DNA from: Rhizosaccharibacter radicis
Lineage (GTDB): Bacteria > Pseudomonadota > Alphaproteobacteria > Acetobacterales > Acetobacteraceae
Length of the DNA: 64,000 nt
Reading direction: 5' to 3'
Assembly: GCA_024508355.1 (NCBI GenBank)
Contig: JAMZEJ010000010.1
Span: 124,001-188,000, forward strand
In this document: piece by piece, positions 1-8,545 of the stretch
Numbering within the stretch: position 1 is the stretch's first letter
Layout of the letters: every line of letters starts with the position of its first letter
Position numbers and translations under genes: made by a program
Notes under the pieces: generated by a model
Told to the model about the DNA's origin: nothing
Seen by the model: only the letters and a program-made list of their open reading frames with translations
The model's database searches: none

Positions 1-2
1 GC

Positions 3-629
3 ACCCGCCGGGACATGTTCCGCCTGCGCTACCTGTCCTATCTGCGCAGCGGCTTCATCCAGCCCCACCCCTCCGAGACGTTCTCCGACAGCTACGACGA
101 CCTTCCCAACAGCCGTTCCTTCGTGATCTACGAGAACGGGGAACCGGTGGCGTCGGCCAGGGCCTGCCTGCTCGCGCACGGGTCGGGGCTGCGGTCGCCC
201 GCGTTCGACACCTTCCCCGCGGAAGTGGCGCAGCTGCTGCGACAGGGCGGCGCGCCCGGCTTCGGCCAGCGCGGCATCGAGACCACACGGCTGGTGCGCA
301 GCCCCCGGGCGGAGAACAATCAGGGATTGGTGTTCCTGCTGATCCGCCTGGCAAGCTATATCGGCATGATGTCCCATGCACAGCTGCACATCGCCTGCGT
401 GCGCACCCATCATCTGCCGTTCTACAAGCGCCTTGGCTATCGCCCGATGACGGAACCGAAACCTTATCCCGGCCTGTCCTGCCCGATGCTGCTGGCGGCA
501 TCGACGCGCGAACGTTTCGACGAGGTCAGGGCCGCCTTCCCACTGGTGGATCCGTTCGCCGGCAATCGCGACGAGCTCGACGGCTTCCTGGCCGGCGTCC
601 CGGTCCCGATGGCGCTGCGGCGCTCATGA
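3..629 (+). CDS. N-acyl amino acid synthase / GNAT-like acyltransferase, 5' partial
   Basis: The reading frame is open to the window edge. An ATG at 15 exists, but the residues before it (TRRD) continue a typical FeeM/autoinducer-synthase N-terminus (RLRYLSYLRSGFI), so the real start probably lies outside the window. The visible 209 residues show the FeeM-type order: an N-terminal strand, YENGEPVASAR as substrate-proximal strand, ETTRLVRSPRA, and FYKRLGYRP near the acyl-CoA or acyl-carrier-binding end. Family members acylate amino acids or, in LuxI-type relatives, make homoserine lactones; the product here is unknown. The stop overlaps the next start by 4 bases (626-629), implying co-translation with a methyltransferase. 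Family assignment is fairly secure, substrate is not. Confidence 0.7.
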   Translation, partial: TRRDMFRLRYLSYLRSGFIQPHPSETFSDSYDDLPNSRSFVIYENGEPVASARACLLAHGSGLRSPAFDTFPAEVAQLLRQGGAPGFGQRGIETTRLVRSPRAENNQGLVFLLIRLASYIGMMSHAQLHIACVRTHHLPFYKRLGYRPMTEPKPYPGLSCPMLLAASTRERFDEVRAAFPLVDPFAGNRDELDGFLAGVPVPMALRRS

Positions 630-1267
630 GCGCGCCCCTGCACGCCGCGATCGCCGCGATCACGGTGCTGCTGTCGCTGCTGGCGGTGGGATCGTTCGGC
701 TGGGGGGTGGCGCGGCATTTCGCCGGGCGGCAGCGCATGCCGCCCGGGATGCGGCTGCTGTCCGGGGCGAGCTTCGCGGCGTGGCTGCTGTTCGCGGGGC
801 TGATCCTGACCACCGCCCCGCCCGATCCCTGGGCCGCGGTGGCGGGATGGGTGCTGTTTCTCGGCGCCACTCTTCTGTTCTGGCGCACGGTCGCGGCCAC
901 CCGTGGCCGGCCGCCGCATCTCGCCTATTCCGACGCGCCGCCGGACGTCGTGTTCTCGCACGGGCCCTACGCCCATGTCCGCCACCCGTTCTATCTGTCC
1001 TACATCCTCTTCTGGACAGGCACCGCCGTGGTGCTGCCACGCATCGGATGGGCGCCGGTCGCGCTGGGGATGGCGGCGTGGTACGTGATGATCGCCCGCG
1101 GCGAGGAGAGGCGTTTCGCATCGTCCGCCCTCTCGAGCGCCTACCGTGCCTACCGGGCACGCACCGGCATGCTGCTGCTGTTGCCGCGTCCGAGGTTTCT
1201 CTGGCGGCCAGTTCCGCCAGATGCCTCGTCGCGGAATTCCTTCCGTGGCGGGGGGCGGTGGTCATGA
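626..1267 (+). CDS. Isoprenylcysteine carboxyl methyltransferase-like membrane protein
   Basis: 213 residues with several hydrophobic segments. The C-terminal half carries the ICMT/phospholipid methyltransferase signature: GPYAHVRHPFYLSY, then a hydrophobic hairpin, then ARGEERRF and AYRAYRARTG. In that superfamily the RHP motif and the downstream EE pair bind S-adenosylmethionine in an integral membrane enzyme. Bacteria lack prenylated CaaX proteins in general, so the substrate is probably a lipid or small hydrophobic acid. Start and stop overlap both neighbours by ATGA, placing it in the middle of a three-gene unit. A role in methylating the upstream enzyme's N-acyl product is an attractive guess without direct support. 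Confidence 0.75.
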   Translation: MSAPLHAAIAAITVLLSLLAVGSFGWGVARHFAGRQRMPPGMRLLSGASFAAWLLFAGLILTTAPPDPWAAVAGWVLFLGATLLFWRTVAATRGRPPHLAYSDAPPDVVFSHGPYAHVRHPFYLSYILFWTGTAVVLPRIGWAPVALGMAAWYVMIARGEERRFASSALSSAYRAYRARTGMLLLLPRPRFLWRPVPPDASSRNSFRGGGRWS

Positions 1268-3618
1268 CCTCGCACCCGCGCGCCGGGGCGATCGCGCCGG
1301 GCGCGCGGGACGAGAACAAGGTCGTGCCGGGGGGAACGCTGCGCGGCCTGTTGTCGCCCGGGCGCTGGTTGTCCGAGGATCAGGCCCTGGTCGCCGAACA
1401 GGCCACCATGCTGTTCAACACCAGCTTCCTGTTCGCGACGTTGGGATCCGGGTCAGCGCTGCTGTTTCTTCTGGCGTTCCGCGACGTGGAAACCTCCGCC
1501 GACAGCGTCGCCGCGGTGATTATTTCCCTGCTCTACGCGGCCCTGATCGCCTCCGCGCTGCGCTGGCGCACCGATCAGCAGCATCGCCCGTTCATGCGCC
1601 GCGCGAGCCGGCTGTTCGTGCTTCTGGGCATTGCGTGGGGATTGCTGGTCAACCTGTTCGCCTACGAGATCCGGCCGGAAGACCAGGGCAGCCTGATCGG
1701 CCTCATCATGGGCCTGGTGTCCTCGCCCATGCTGGGCGTCCCGGTGTCGTCCGCCCTCAGCTTCTATGTGCCCATCGCGCTGCTGTGCTCGGTCGCGGTG
1801 ATGGCGGTGCTGCCATCCATCCAGATCACCGCGATGATCTGTTTCGCCGGCTTCCTGTTGTTCGCGCTGGTGGGGCTGCTGTACATGAACCGCACCATCC
1901 TGGACCGCGCGACGGCGCGGCTGGCGTTGCAGCGCCAGCACGACACCATGCGCGTCTTCCTGCGCGAGTACGAGGAAGGTTCCTCGCACTGGGTATGGGA
2001 AACCGATGCCGACGGGCGGCTGCACGACGTCAAGCCGCAGTTCGGCGAGCTCCTGGGCCGGGATCCGCGTCTGCTGACGGGGATGCCGATCGATCGCGTC
2101 CTGGCCGGGGCCCACCCGGCCCATGACGATCCGCAGGACCGGCATGCGGAGCTGCTGCGGTTGATCAATAGCCGGCAGGCGTTCCGCGATCTACCGATCT
2201 CCGTGCGCCGGGGTGACACCGAACGCTGGCTCAACCTCACGGGCCACCCGATCTACGACAAGGGCGACCGCTTCGCGGGCTATCGCGGCATCGGCTCCGA
2301 CGTCACCGAAGCCCGCGCGGCGCAGGCACGGATCGAATTCCTCGCGCATCACGACGGCCTCACCGGATTGCTGAGCCGGCAAAGCTTCGCCGCGGCGCTG
2401 GAACGCGCCTGCGACGATCCCGAACGGCGCCGGTTCGCGCTGGCCATGCTCGATCTCGACAACTTCAAGGCGATCAACGACGATTTCAGCCACGCCGTCG
2501 GCGATCGGCTGCTCGAGATCGTGTCCATCCGCATGCGCTCGATCCTGGCTCCCCACCATCTCAGCGCGCGTGTGGGTGGCGACGAGTTCACCTTCATCCT
2601 GTTCGACACCGACGCGGCAGAAGCCGAAGCCGCGGCGGCCGAGGTCAACCGGATGATCCGCCAGCCGGTGATGGTGGAATCGCTCTCCATCACGCCGAGC
2701 TCCAGCATCGGCGTGGCGCTCTTTCCGGCGGACGGTCGGCAAGGCGAGCTGCTGATGCGACGCGCCGATCTCGCCCTTCACCAGGCCAAACAGAGCGAGA
2801 AGGGCAGCGTCCGCCTGTTCACGCCGACGATGGAAGCGGAATATCTCGGCAGGCTGCGGCTCGAAGCGGAGCTCGGGGTCGCGTTCCAGCGCAACGAGAT
2901 CTTCGTGGTCTACCAGCCCATCGTGGATGTCGCCACCGGCGCGATCGTGTCGGCGGAGGCCCTGGTGCGCTGGCAGCATCCCACGCGGGGGCTGCTGAGC
3001 GCCGGGGCCTTCGTTCCCAGCGCGGAAGCCAGCGACATCATCGACGAGCTCGGCGAGTACGTGCTGCGCACCACCTGCCTGCAGATGGTCGCGAGCGGCA
3101 CCAGGCTGCCGGTGGCGGTGAACCTGTCGCCGCGCCAGCTCCGGTCGGGCCGGTTCGTGTCCATCCTGCAGCGAATCCTGTCCGACACCGGCCTGGCGCC
3201 GGAACTTCTGGCGCTGGAGGTGACGGAATCGGTCTTCATGGGAACCGGCACGCATCTGCTCGACCAGCTCGCCGCCATCCGCGCGATGGGCGTGCGCGTG
3301 GTGCTGGACGATTTCGGCACCGGCTATTCATCGCTCACCTATCTGCGCGGCTTCGACGTCGACGGCATCAAGATCGATGCGTCCTTCACCCGCGACCTGC
3401 CTCATTCACGCAAGGTGGCGGCGATCATCCGCACCATCGGACGGCTCGCCTCGGACATGAACATCTACGTGGTGGCCGAGGGGGTCGAGACCGAGGAACA
3501 GCTGCACTGGCTGCGCGGCAACGGCATCGCCTTCGCGCAGGGCTTCCTGCTGGGCAGGCCGGACGGACGCCTGCTGGATGGCGAAGCCAGAACCGGCACG
3601 ACGACCCGTCGCTGGTGA
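1264..3618 (+). CDS. Membrane PAS-GGDEF-EAL cyclic-di-GMP enzyme
   Basis: About 784 residues from the ATG at 1264, which overlaps the previous stop. Roughly five hydrophobic segments (about residues 45-210) precede a PAS-like domain (about 235-350, SSHWVWETDADG). A GGDEF domain follows with intact GGDEF at 438-442, then an EAL domain with EAL at 565-567, DDFGTGYSSL and VAEGVETEEQ. The diguanylate cyclase and phosphodiesterase signatures both look complete, so the protein may do either reaction, with the PAS or membrane part as sensor. I do not see an RxxD inhibitory site just before GGDEF. Its overlap with the two upstream genes suggests the acyl/methyl product and c-di-GMP belong to one signalling unit (inference). 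Confidence 0.92.
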   Translation: MTSHPRAGAIAPGARDENKVVPGGTLRGLLSPGRWLSEDQALVAEQATMLFNTSFLFATLGSGSALLFLLAFRDVETSADSVAAVIISLLYAALIASALRWRTDQQHRPFMRRASRLFVLLGIAWGLLVNLFAYEIRPEDQGSLIGLIMGLVSSPMLGVPVSSALSFYVPIALLCSVAVMAVLPSIQITAMICFAGFLLFALVGLLYMNRTILDRATARLALQRQHDTMRVFLREYEEGSSHWVWETDADGRLHDVKPQFGELLGRDPRLLTGMPIDRVLAGAHPAHDDPQDRHAELLRLINSRQAFRDLPISVRRGDTERWLNLTGHPIYDKGDRFAGYRGIGSDVTEARAAQARIEFLAHHDGLTGLLSRQSFAAALERACDDPERRRFALAMLDLDNFKAINDDFSHAVGDRLLEIVSIRMRSILAPHHLSARVGGDEFTFILFDTDAAEAEAAAAEVNRMIRQPVMVESLSITPSSSIGVALFPADGRQGELLMRRADLALHQAKQSEKGSVRLFTPTMEAEYLGRLRLEAELGVAFQRNEIFVVYQPIVDVATGAIVSAEALVRWQHPTRGLLSAGAFVPSAEASDIIDELGEYVLRTTCLQMVASGTRLPVAVNLSPRQLRSGRFVSILQRILSDTGLAPELLALEVTESVFMGTGTHLLDQLAAIRAMGVRVVLDDFGTGYSSLTYLRGFDVDGIKIDASFTRDLPHSRKVAAIIRTIGRLASDMNIYVVAEGVETEEQLHWLRGNGIAFAQGFLLGRPDGRLLDGEARTGTTTRRW

Positions 3619-4095
3619 GCAGCCGCGCGGGATGCGCCACCGGGCGGATGGACAGCATCCCGAGCGGTGTGGGCGTTTCCGAACACGACGCGAAACGGAT
3701 CCAGCTCTTCTTGACGTCCGCGAAGACGTCGTAATGCCGGTCCAGCGGCAGGCCGAAGCCGTCCCGCAGCACCTGCCCCGCGACCAGAAGCGCGGTCGAG
3801 GCCGAATGTCGCGGAAAACCCCTGGCACGGACCATCAGGCGCCGGAGCCGCCTCGTGCGAACGGCACGATCCTCCGTCCCGGCAGGCAGTAGTTCGGGGT
3901 AGCCTGCCGCCATCCGGGCACGGCGGGAAGAATGCGTCGGCGGGAGGGGCCGCGAGGCCGGGCGGAGCGACCGAAGGGGGAGCGGCCCGGTATGCGGATA
4001 CGCGCGGGTGCAGCGTCCGACCCCCGCTGGACAGGAACAACGCCGCCTGGAACGTTGCGTGACGTTTCCGTTGCCGGCCAGGAGCCCGTGTCCGC
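3619..4095. other. Intergenic region with a possible minus-strand gene relic
   Basis: No confident gene. On the minus strand an open frame (3913 to 3425) has GC at nearly every third codon position between about 3660 and 3780, as a real gene here would. It reads like a globular protein there (for example HYDVFADVKKSWIRF) but runs into the 3' end of the GGDEF-EAL gene and matches no family I recognise. It may be a decayed gene. The last 40 bases hold the AGGAG ribosome site (about 4079-4083) of the permease. Confidence 0.3.
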
Positions 4096-5703
4096 ATGCA
4101 GATCACCCCCAAGCGCGAGATCGGCGCCTGGCCGCTCCTGTTCACCGGGCTCGGCTCCATCATCGGCTCGGGATGGCTGTTCGGAGCGGAGCGCGCGGCC
4201 GTGCTGGCGGGACCGGGCGCCATCATCGCCTGGCTGATCGGCGGCTGCGTGGTGCTGGTGATCGCGGGCATCGCCGCGGAACTCGGCGGCATGTTCCCGG
4301 TGTCGGGCGGCGCGGTGCGGTTCTCGCGCGCAAGCCATGGCGGCCTGGTCGGCTTCATCTCGGCCTGGGCCAACTGGCTCGCCATCGCCAGCGCCATTTC
4401 GGTGGAGGCCGAGGCCTCCATCCAGTACATGAGCTCCTGGCCGTTCTCCTGGACACAGGGGCTCTTCCATGACGGCGAGCTGACCCCGGTGGCGCTGCTG
4501 ATGGCCGGCGTCCTGGTGGTGGTCTATTTCCTGTTGAACTTCTGGAGCGTGAAGCTGTTCGCGCGCTCCAACGCCGCCATCACCGTGTTCAAGCTCGTGG
4601 TGCCGGCCCTCACCGGCATCGCGCTGATCGCGGCTTCGTTCCATCCGGGGAACGTTTCCGGCGCGACCGCCGGGGGCTTCCTGCCCAACGGTGCGGCCGG
4701 CATCCTCACCGCCGTCGCCACATCGGGTATCATCTTCGCGTTCAACGGCTTCCAGAGCCCGCTCAATCTCGCGGGCGAGGCGCGCAATCCCGACCGCACC
4801 ATCCCCTTCGCCGTGCTCGGCTCCGTGGCGCTGGCTTTCGTGGTCTATGTCCTGCTGCAGGTGGCCTATCTCGGCGCGGTGGACCCCGGGCAGGTGAAGG
4901 CGCATGGCTGGAGCGGCATCACCTTCTCCTCGCCCTTCGCGCAGCTGGCGCTGGCCTTCAACCTGAACTGGCTGGCGGTGCTGCTGTATTTCGACGCCTT
5001 CCTGAGCCCCAGCGGCACCGGCACCACCTACATGGCGACCACCTCGCGCATGATCGTGGGCGCGCAGCGCAACGGCACCGCGCCGGCCGTGCTGGGACGG
5101 CTGCATCCCGTGTGGGGGGTGCCGCGCCCGGCGCTGTGGTTCAATCTCGGCGTCGCCTTCGTGTTCCTCTACTTCTTCCGCGGCTGGGGGTCGCTCGCCG
5201 CGGTGATCTCGGTCACCACCGTGATCTGCTACATGCTGATGCCGATGGCGGCTCTCACCCTGCGCCGCAATGCCGCGCATCTGCGGCGCCCGATCCGGAT
5301 GCCGGGGATCGGCATACTGGGGCCGGTCGGCTTCGTGATGTCGTCGCTGCTGCTGTACTGGGCGCGCTGGCCGCTCACGGGCGAGATCATCCTGCTGCTG
5401 GCGGCGGCGCTGCCGATCTACGTGTGGTATCGGCGGAACGCGTCGCGCGCCGAGCTCATGAGCGACCTGCGCTGCGCCTGGTGGCTGGTGCTGTTCCTGC
5501 CGATCATGGCGCTGCTGAGCTTCATCGGTTCGCGCGAATTCGGCGGCATCGGGCTGCTGCCCTATGGATGGGACATGGCGGTGGTGGCCGTGGTGTCGCT
5601 GCTGTTCTGCTTCTGGGGCACGCGCAGCGGGCTCGCCGATCCGCAGGTGGACGACATGTCGTCGCCCGACGCCGACCTCGCCGAGACCACCGCGCTGCAC
5701 TGA
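4096..5703 (+). CDS. APC-family amino acid permease
   Basis: 535 residues with about 12 to 14 hydrophobic helices. The N-terminus has the APC consensus around the first unwound helix (GLGSIIGSGWLFG), followed by ELGGMFPVSGGAVRF in helix 2-3. It is an inner-membrane amino acid or polyamine transporter driven by proton symport or exchange. The family is clear, the substrate cannot be read from sequence. An AGGAG sits 12 bases before the ATG. The next gene, a mechanosensitive channel, starts 34 bases after its stop, so the two may be co-transcribed. That would pair solute uptake with osmotic release (inference). Confidence 0.88.
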   Translation: MQITPKREIGAWPLLFTGLGSIIGSGWLFGAERAAVLAGPGAIIAWLIGGCVVLVIAGIAAELGGMFPVSGGAVRFSRASHGGLVGFISAWANWLAIASAISVEAEASIQYMSSWPFSWTQGLFHDGELTPVALLMAGVLVVVYFLLNFWSVKLFARSNAAITVFKLVVPALTGIALIAASFHPGNVSGATAGGFLPNGAAGILTAVATSGIIFAFNGFQSPLNLAGEARNPDRTIPFAVLGSVALAFVVYVLLQVAYLGAVDPGQVKAHGWSGITFSSPFAQLALAFNLNWLAVLLYFDAFLSPSGTGTTYMATTSRMIVGAQRNGTAPAVLGRLHPVWGVPRPALWFNLGVAFVFLYFFRGWGSLAAVISVTTVICYMLMPMAALTLRRNAAHLRRPIRMPGIGILGPVGFVMSSLLLYWARWPLTGEIILLLAAALPIYVWYRRNASRAELMSDLRCAWWLVLFLPIMALLSFIGSREFGGIGLLPYGWDMAVVAVVSLLFCFWGTRSGLADPQVDDMSSPDADLAETTALH

Positions 5704-5736
5704 TCCGACCACGGCCGCCGCGGAGCCGCGCTCGAC

Positions 5737-7257
5737 ATGTCCGCCCTGATGATCGACGGCTCCGCGAAACCGCTACTGCTGGCGACGGGGCTGCTGGTTC
5801 TGTCCGCCCTGCTGCCACGGCTGATCCGGCGCTGGCCGATCTGGCTGGTGGTCACGGCGCGGCTGCTGGTGCTGCTGGCCTTGACCGGACTCACGGTGGC
5901 GATCCTTGGATCACCGCTGCATCCCCGGTTCGATTCCTCCTTCGGCGCCACCGAGCGGTTCTGGAAGCAGCTGATCGAGGCCGCCTGGTGGATCGCGGCC
6001 GCCCGCGCGGCCGTCGGGGTGATGCGGCTGGTGGTGGTGCTGGAACACCGGCCGCGCGAAACGCGCATCGTGTCCGACCTGCTGGCGGGGGTCGTGATGG
6101 TGGCGACCGGACTCGCCATCGCCTCGTTCGCGTTCGAACTGCCGGTGCGCGGGCTGCTGGCCACCTCCGGCGTGATCGCCATCGTGCTGGGCCTCGCGCT
6201 GCAAAGCACGCTGTCGGACTTGTTCTCCGGCATCGCGGTCGGCATCGAGCATGCCTACAAGCCGGGCGACGTGTTGTGGCTCGACAGCGACGTCGAGGGT
6301 CAGGTGGTGCAGGTGGGCTGGCGCTCCACCCACATCCTGACGGGCCAGCACGGGCTGGTGGTGATCCCCAACAGCGTGATCGCCAAGGGCCGCTTCATCA
6401 ATCGCAGCGCGCCCACGCCGATGCGGGGCGACGGCATCTCGGTGCTGCTGGACCCCGCTGCCCCGCCGGCGCGCTGCCAGGAGGTGCTGGGCGCCGCTGC
6501 CCTCGCTTGCCCGCTGCTGCTGATCGAACCGCCGCCCGCCGTGTCCTGCATGTCGCTCGGCGGCGACGGGACCACCTGGCATGTCAGCTTCTCGGTGGCG
6601 AGCAGCGCCATGCTTGGACAGGCGCGCACGGAACTGCTGGCCCAGATCCACCGCCACCTTCGCCATGCGGGCATCCGGCTGGCGGTGGCGAACCAGTTCC
6701 CCCCGCCCACCTGGACCGAAGCGGACGCACCGGACGATGCCGAGCTGTCCATGCCCGTGGGCCTGCTGGCGGAATCCGAACTGTTCGGCATCCTCCGCCG
6801 CGCCGAACGCGACGCCCTGCGGCCCTTCTTCCGGGAACGGGTGCTGCAGGCAGGCGACGCGCTGATCCGGCAGGACGAGATGCCGCATACCCTCTTCCTG
6901 CTGGCGGAGGGGATCGCGGAGATCTCCCGCCGCGACGGGGACAGCCGGCGCATCCTGACGCGCATCGGCCCCGGGGATACGCTGGGCGCGGTGGGGCTGA
7001 TCACCGGAACGCCCTATCTGGCCACGGCGGTCGCCCTCACCAGGATCAGGCTGTTCGAACTCCATCGCGACGCGGTGGCGGAGGCGCTGGCCGCCCATCC
7101 CGCCCTGGCCCCCGCGCTGGAAGAGCTGGCGGAACGCGGGCAGGCGGCGATGCGACGGGATGCCGCCAACACCGAACACCCCGTGCCCGCCCATCCCGAC
7201 CATCTCCGCGCCGGACTGCGCGCCTTCCTGCAGCGCTTGCGCGGCGTCGCGGACTGA
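5737..7257 (+). CDS. MscS-family mechanosensitive channel with C-terminal cyclic-nucleotide-binding domain
   Basis: 506 residues. The first half has about four membrane helices ending in the MscS pore/beta region (LGLALQSTLSDLFSGIAVG, then KPGDVLWL and VVIPNSVIAKG). The last about 140 residues form a cNMP-binding domain (LRPFFRERVLQAGDALI, then GDTLGAVGLITGTPY), as in Crp-like ligand domains. Such fusions are known for the bCNG/MscS-like subfamily, in which ligand rather than tension alone may gate the pore. The canonical phosphate-binding arginine of the cassette is not obvious in TGTPYLATAVA, so cAMP or cGMP binding is uncertain. It lies just downstream of the permease on the same strand. 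Confidence 0.9.
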   Translation: MSALMIDGSAKPLLLATGLLVLSALLPRLIRRWPIWLVVTARLLVLLALTGLTVAILGSPLHPRFDSSFGATERFWKQLIEAAWWIAAARAAVGVMRLVVVLEHRPRETRIVSDLLAGVVMVATGLAIASFAFELPVRGLLATSGVIAIVLGLALQSTLSDLFSGIAVGIEHAYKPGDVLWLDSDVEGQVVQVGWRSTHILTGQHGLVVIPNSVIAKGRFINRSAPTPMRGDGISVLLDPAAPPARCQEVLGAAALACPLLLIEPPPAVSCMSLGGDGTTWHVSFSVASSAMLGQARTELLAQIHRHLRHAGIRLAVANQFPPPTWTEADAPDDAELSMPVGLLAESELFGILRRAERDALRPFFRERVLQAGDALIRQDEMPHTLFLLAEGIAEISRRDGDSRRILTRIGPGDTLGAVGLITGTPYLATAVALTRIRLFELHRDAVAEALAAHPALAPALEELAERGQAAMRRDAANTEHPVPAHPDHLRAGLRAFLQRLRGVAD

Positions 7258-7363
7258 GACCCGCCGGAGCGGACGGAACGCCGCCCCGGTTCTCGCGGCG
7301 GCGGCGGCGGACCTGCGGCGATATCCGGGCCAAGGGCCGCCAGCGTCAGTCCGGACAAGGGTC

Positions 7364-7387
7364 GCCGGGCGGTTCCGATCGCCCGGC
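7364..7387. terminator. Hairpin between convergent genes
   Basis: A perfect 8-base stem (GCCGGGCG at 7364-7371 and CGCCCGGC at 7380-7387) with an 8-base loop lies in the 205-base gap between two converging genes. There is no T-run, so factor-independent termination is uncertain. Confidence 0.4.
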
Positions 7388-7462
7388 ACGGACCGCCGAC
7401 CGGCTGCCGGGCCATCACCGACGGGGCGCCCGCCCCGCCCGAGCATCAGCCCGGCACGACGC

Positions 7463-8545
7463 TCAGGCCGCCTCCTCCTCCAGAACGGCATCCTCCTCCG
7501 CTTCCAGCCGATCCTGTTGTTCGGCGCGCAGACCGAAGCGCGCCGCGACGTCGGGGGCGTAGCGCAGCAGGTCGGGCCGCAGCCGGATCAGGGCGAGGTC
7601 CTTGACCTTGCTTTCCAGCATCACGTCGAACTCCAGGTCCGGCACCAGCCGCATGAAGCTCGCGAACTCGAACGGCGAACAGAAATCGGCGTGCCCGGTC
7701 CAGACGGGCGCCACCTGCACCTTCTTCGGCTTGCCGGTCTTACGGTCCTTGCGGACCAGCTCGCGCATCCCGTTGTTCGGCGTGGAGAAATGCAGCTTCG
7801 GCCGCTGCCCCGACGGCCAGGTGCCGAGGATGCGCGACACCGCGTCGCGCATGTCCATCCCTTCCGGATTGAGGCACCAGAAATGCTGGTGATCGAAGAT
7901 CAGCCGCACCCCGGTGCGCTCGTGGATCCACAGCACGTCGGCGGCCGAGAAACGCAGATCGTCATGTTCCAGCACCAGACGGCGCCGCACCGGCTCCGGC
8001 AGGGTCGGCCAGGCGCGCACCCAGCGCTCGCGCGCGGCGAGGCGATCGTCGTAGACGCCGCCGACATGGATCACCATGACCGCCTCGTCGTCGAGCTCCA
8101 TGCGGTCCAGCATCTCGGCCTGGCTGGCGAGATCCCACGCGCTCTTGCGCACGAGTTCGGGATCGGCGCTGTTCAGCACCACGAACTGCGACGGATGGAA
8201 CGACAGCCGGATGCCGAGCCCGCGCGCCTTGGCCCCGAAGGCGCGCAGTTCTGCGTCGCTGTCGGCGACCATGGAATGGAACTGCGGCAGGTCCGGATGG
8301 GTCGCGTACGGCGCGATGTCCGACGACATGCGGTACATCCGGATGTCGTGCCGGTCGAGATGGTCGAGCACCTGGTCCAGCAGCTCCAGGCTCACCTTCA
8401 GATGCGGGCCGTTCTGCCAGCGCCGCGCATCGTTGCTCTTGAGGTCCGGGCGCGCCATCACCTTCACGGGAAAGCCCAGCCGGAGGGGACCGCGCGGCGC
8501 GGGGGTGGGGGCCGGCGCGGCGGGCGGCAGTCGGCGGGGGCTCAT
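7463..8545 (-). CDS. uvsE: UV damage endonuclease UvdE
   Basis: 360 residues from the ATG at 8545, which overlaps the stop of the upstream DHH gene (ATGA). The TIM-barrel UVDE family residues are visible: LSFHPSQFVVLN, VIHVGGVYDD, LVLEHDDLRF (where many homologues have LENDD), IFDHQHFWC and VWTGHADF. UvdE cuts the backbone immediately 5' of UV photoproducts and other distortions, starting an excision pathway independent of UvrABC. The C-terminus ends in an acidic tail (EAEEDAVLEEEAA). Overlap with a DHH phosphoesterase suggests the partner processes the nicked strand. Family assignment is strong. Confidence 0.93.
   Translation of the reverse strand: MSPRRLPPAAPAPTPAPRGPLRLGFPVKVMARPDLKSNDARRWQNGPHLKVSLELLDQVLDHLDRHDIRMYRMSSDIAPYATHPDLPQFHSMVADSDAELRAFGAKARGLGIRLSFHPSQFVVLNSADPELVRKSAWDLASQAEMLDRMELDDEAVMVIHVGGVYDDRLAARERWVRAWPTLPEPVRRRLVLEHDDLRFSAADVLWIHERTGVRLIFDHQHFWCLNPEGMDMRDAVSRILGTWPSGQRPKLHFSTPNNGMRELVRKDRKTGKPKKVQVAPVWTGHADFCSPFEFASFMRLVPDLEFDVMLESKVKDLALIRLRPDLLRYAPDVAARFGLRAEQQDRLEAEEDAVLEEEAA

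Noticed and set aside
3835..5712. Minus-strand 625-codon frame over the amino acid permease
   Set aside because: Shadow of a well-supported permease; product is His/Gln/Arg-rich with no fold.
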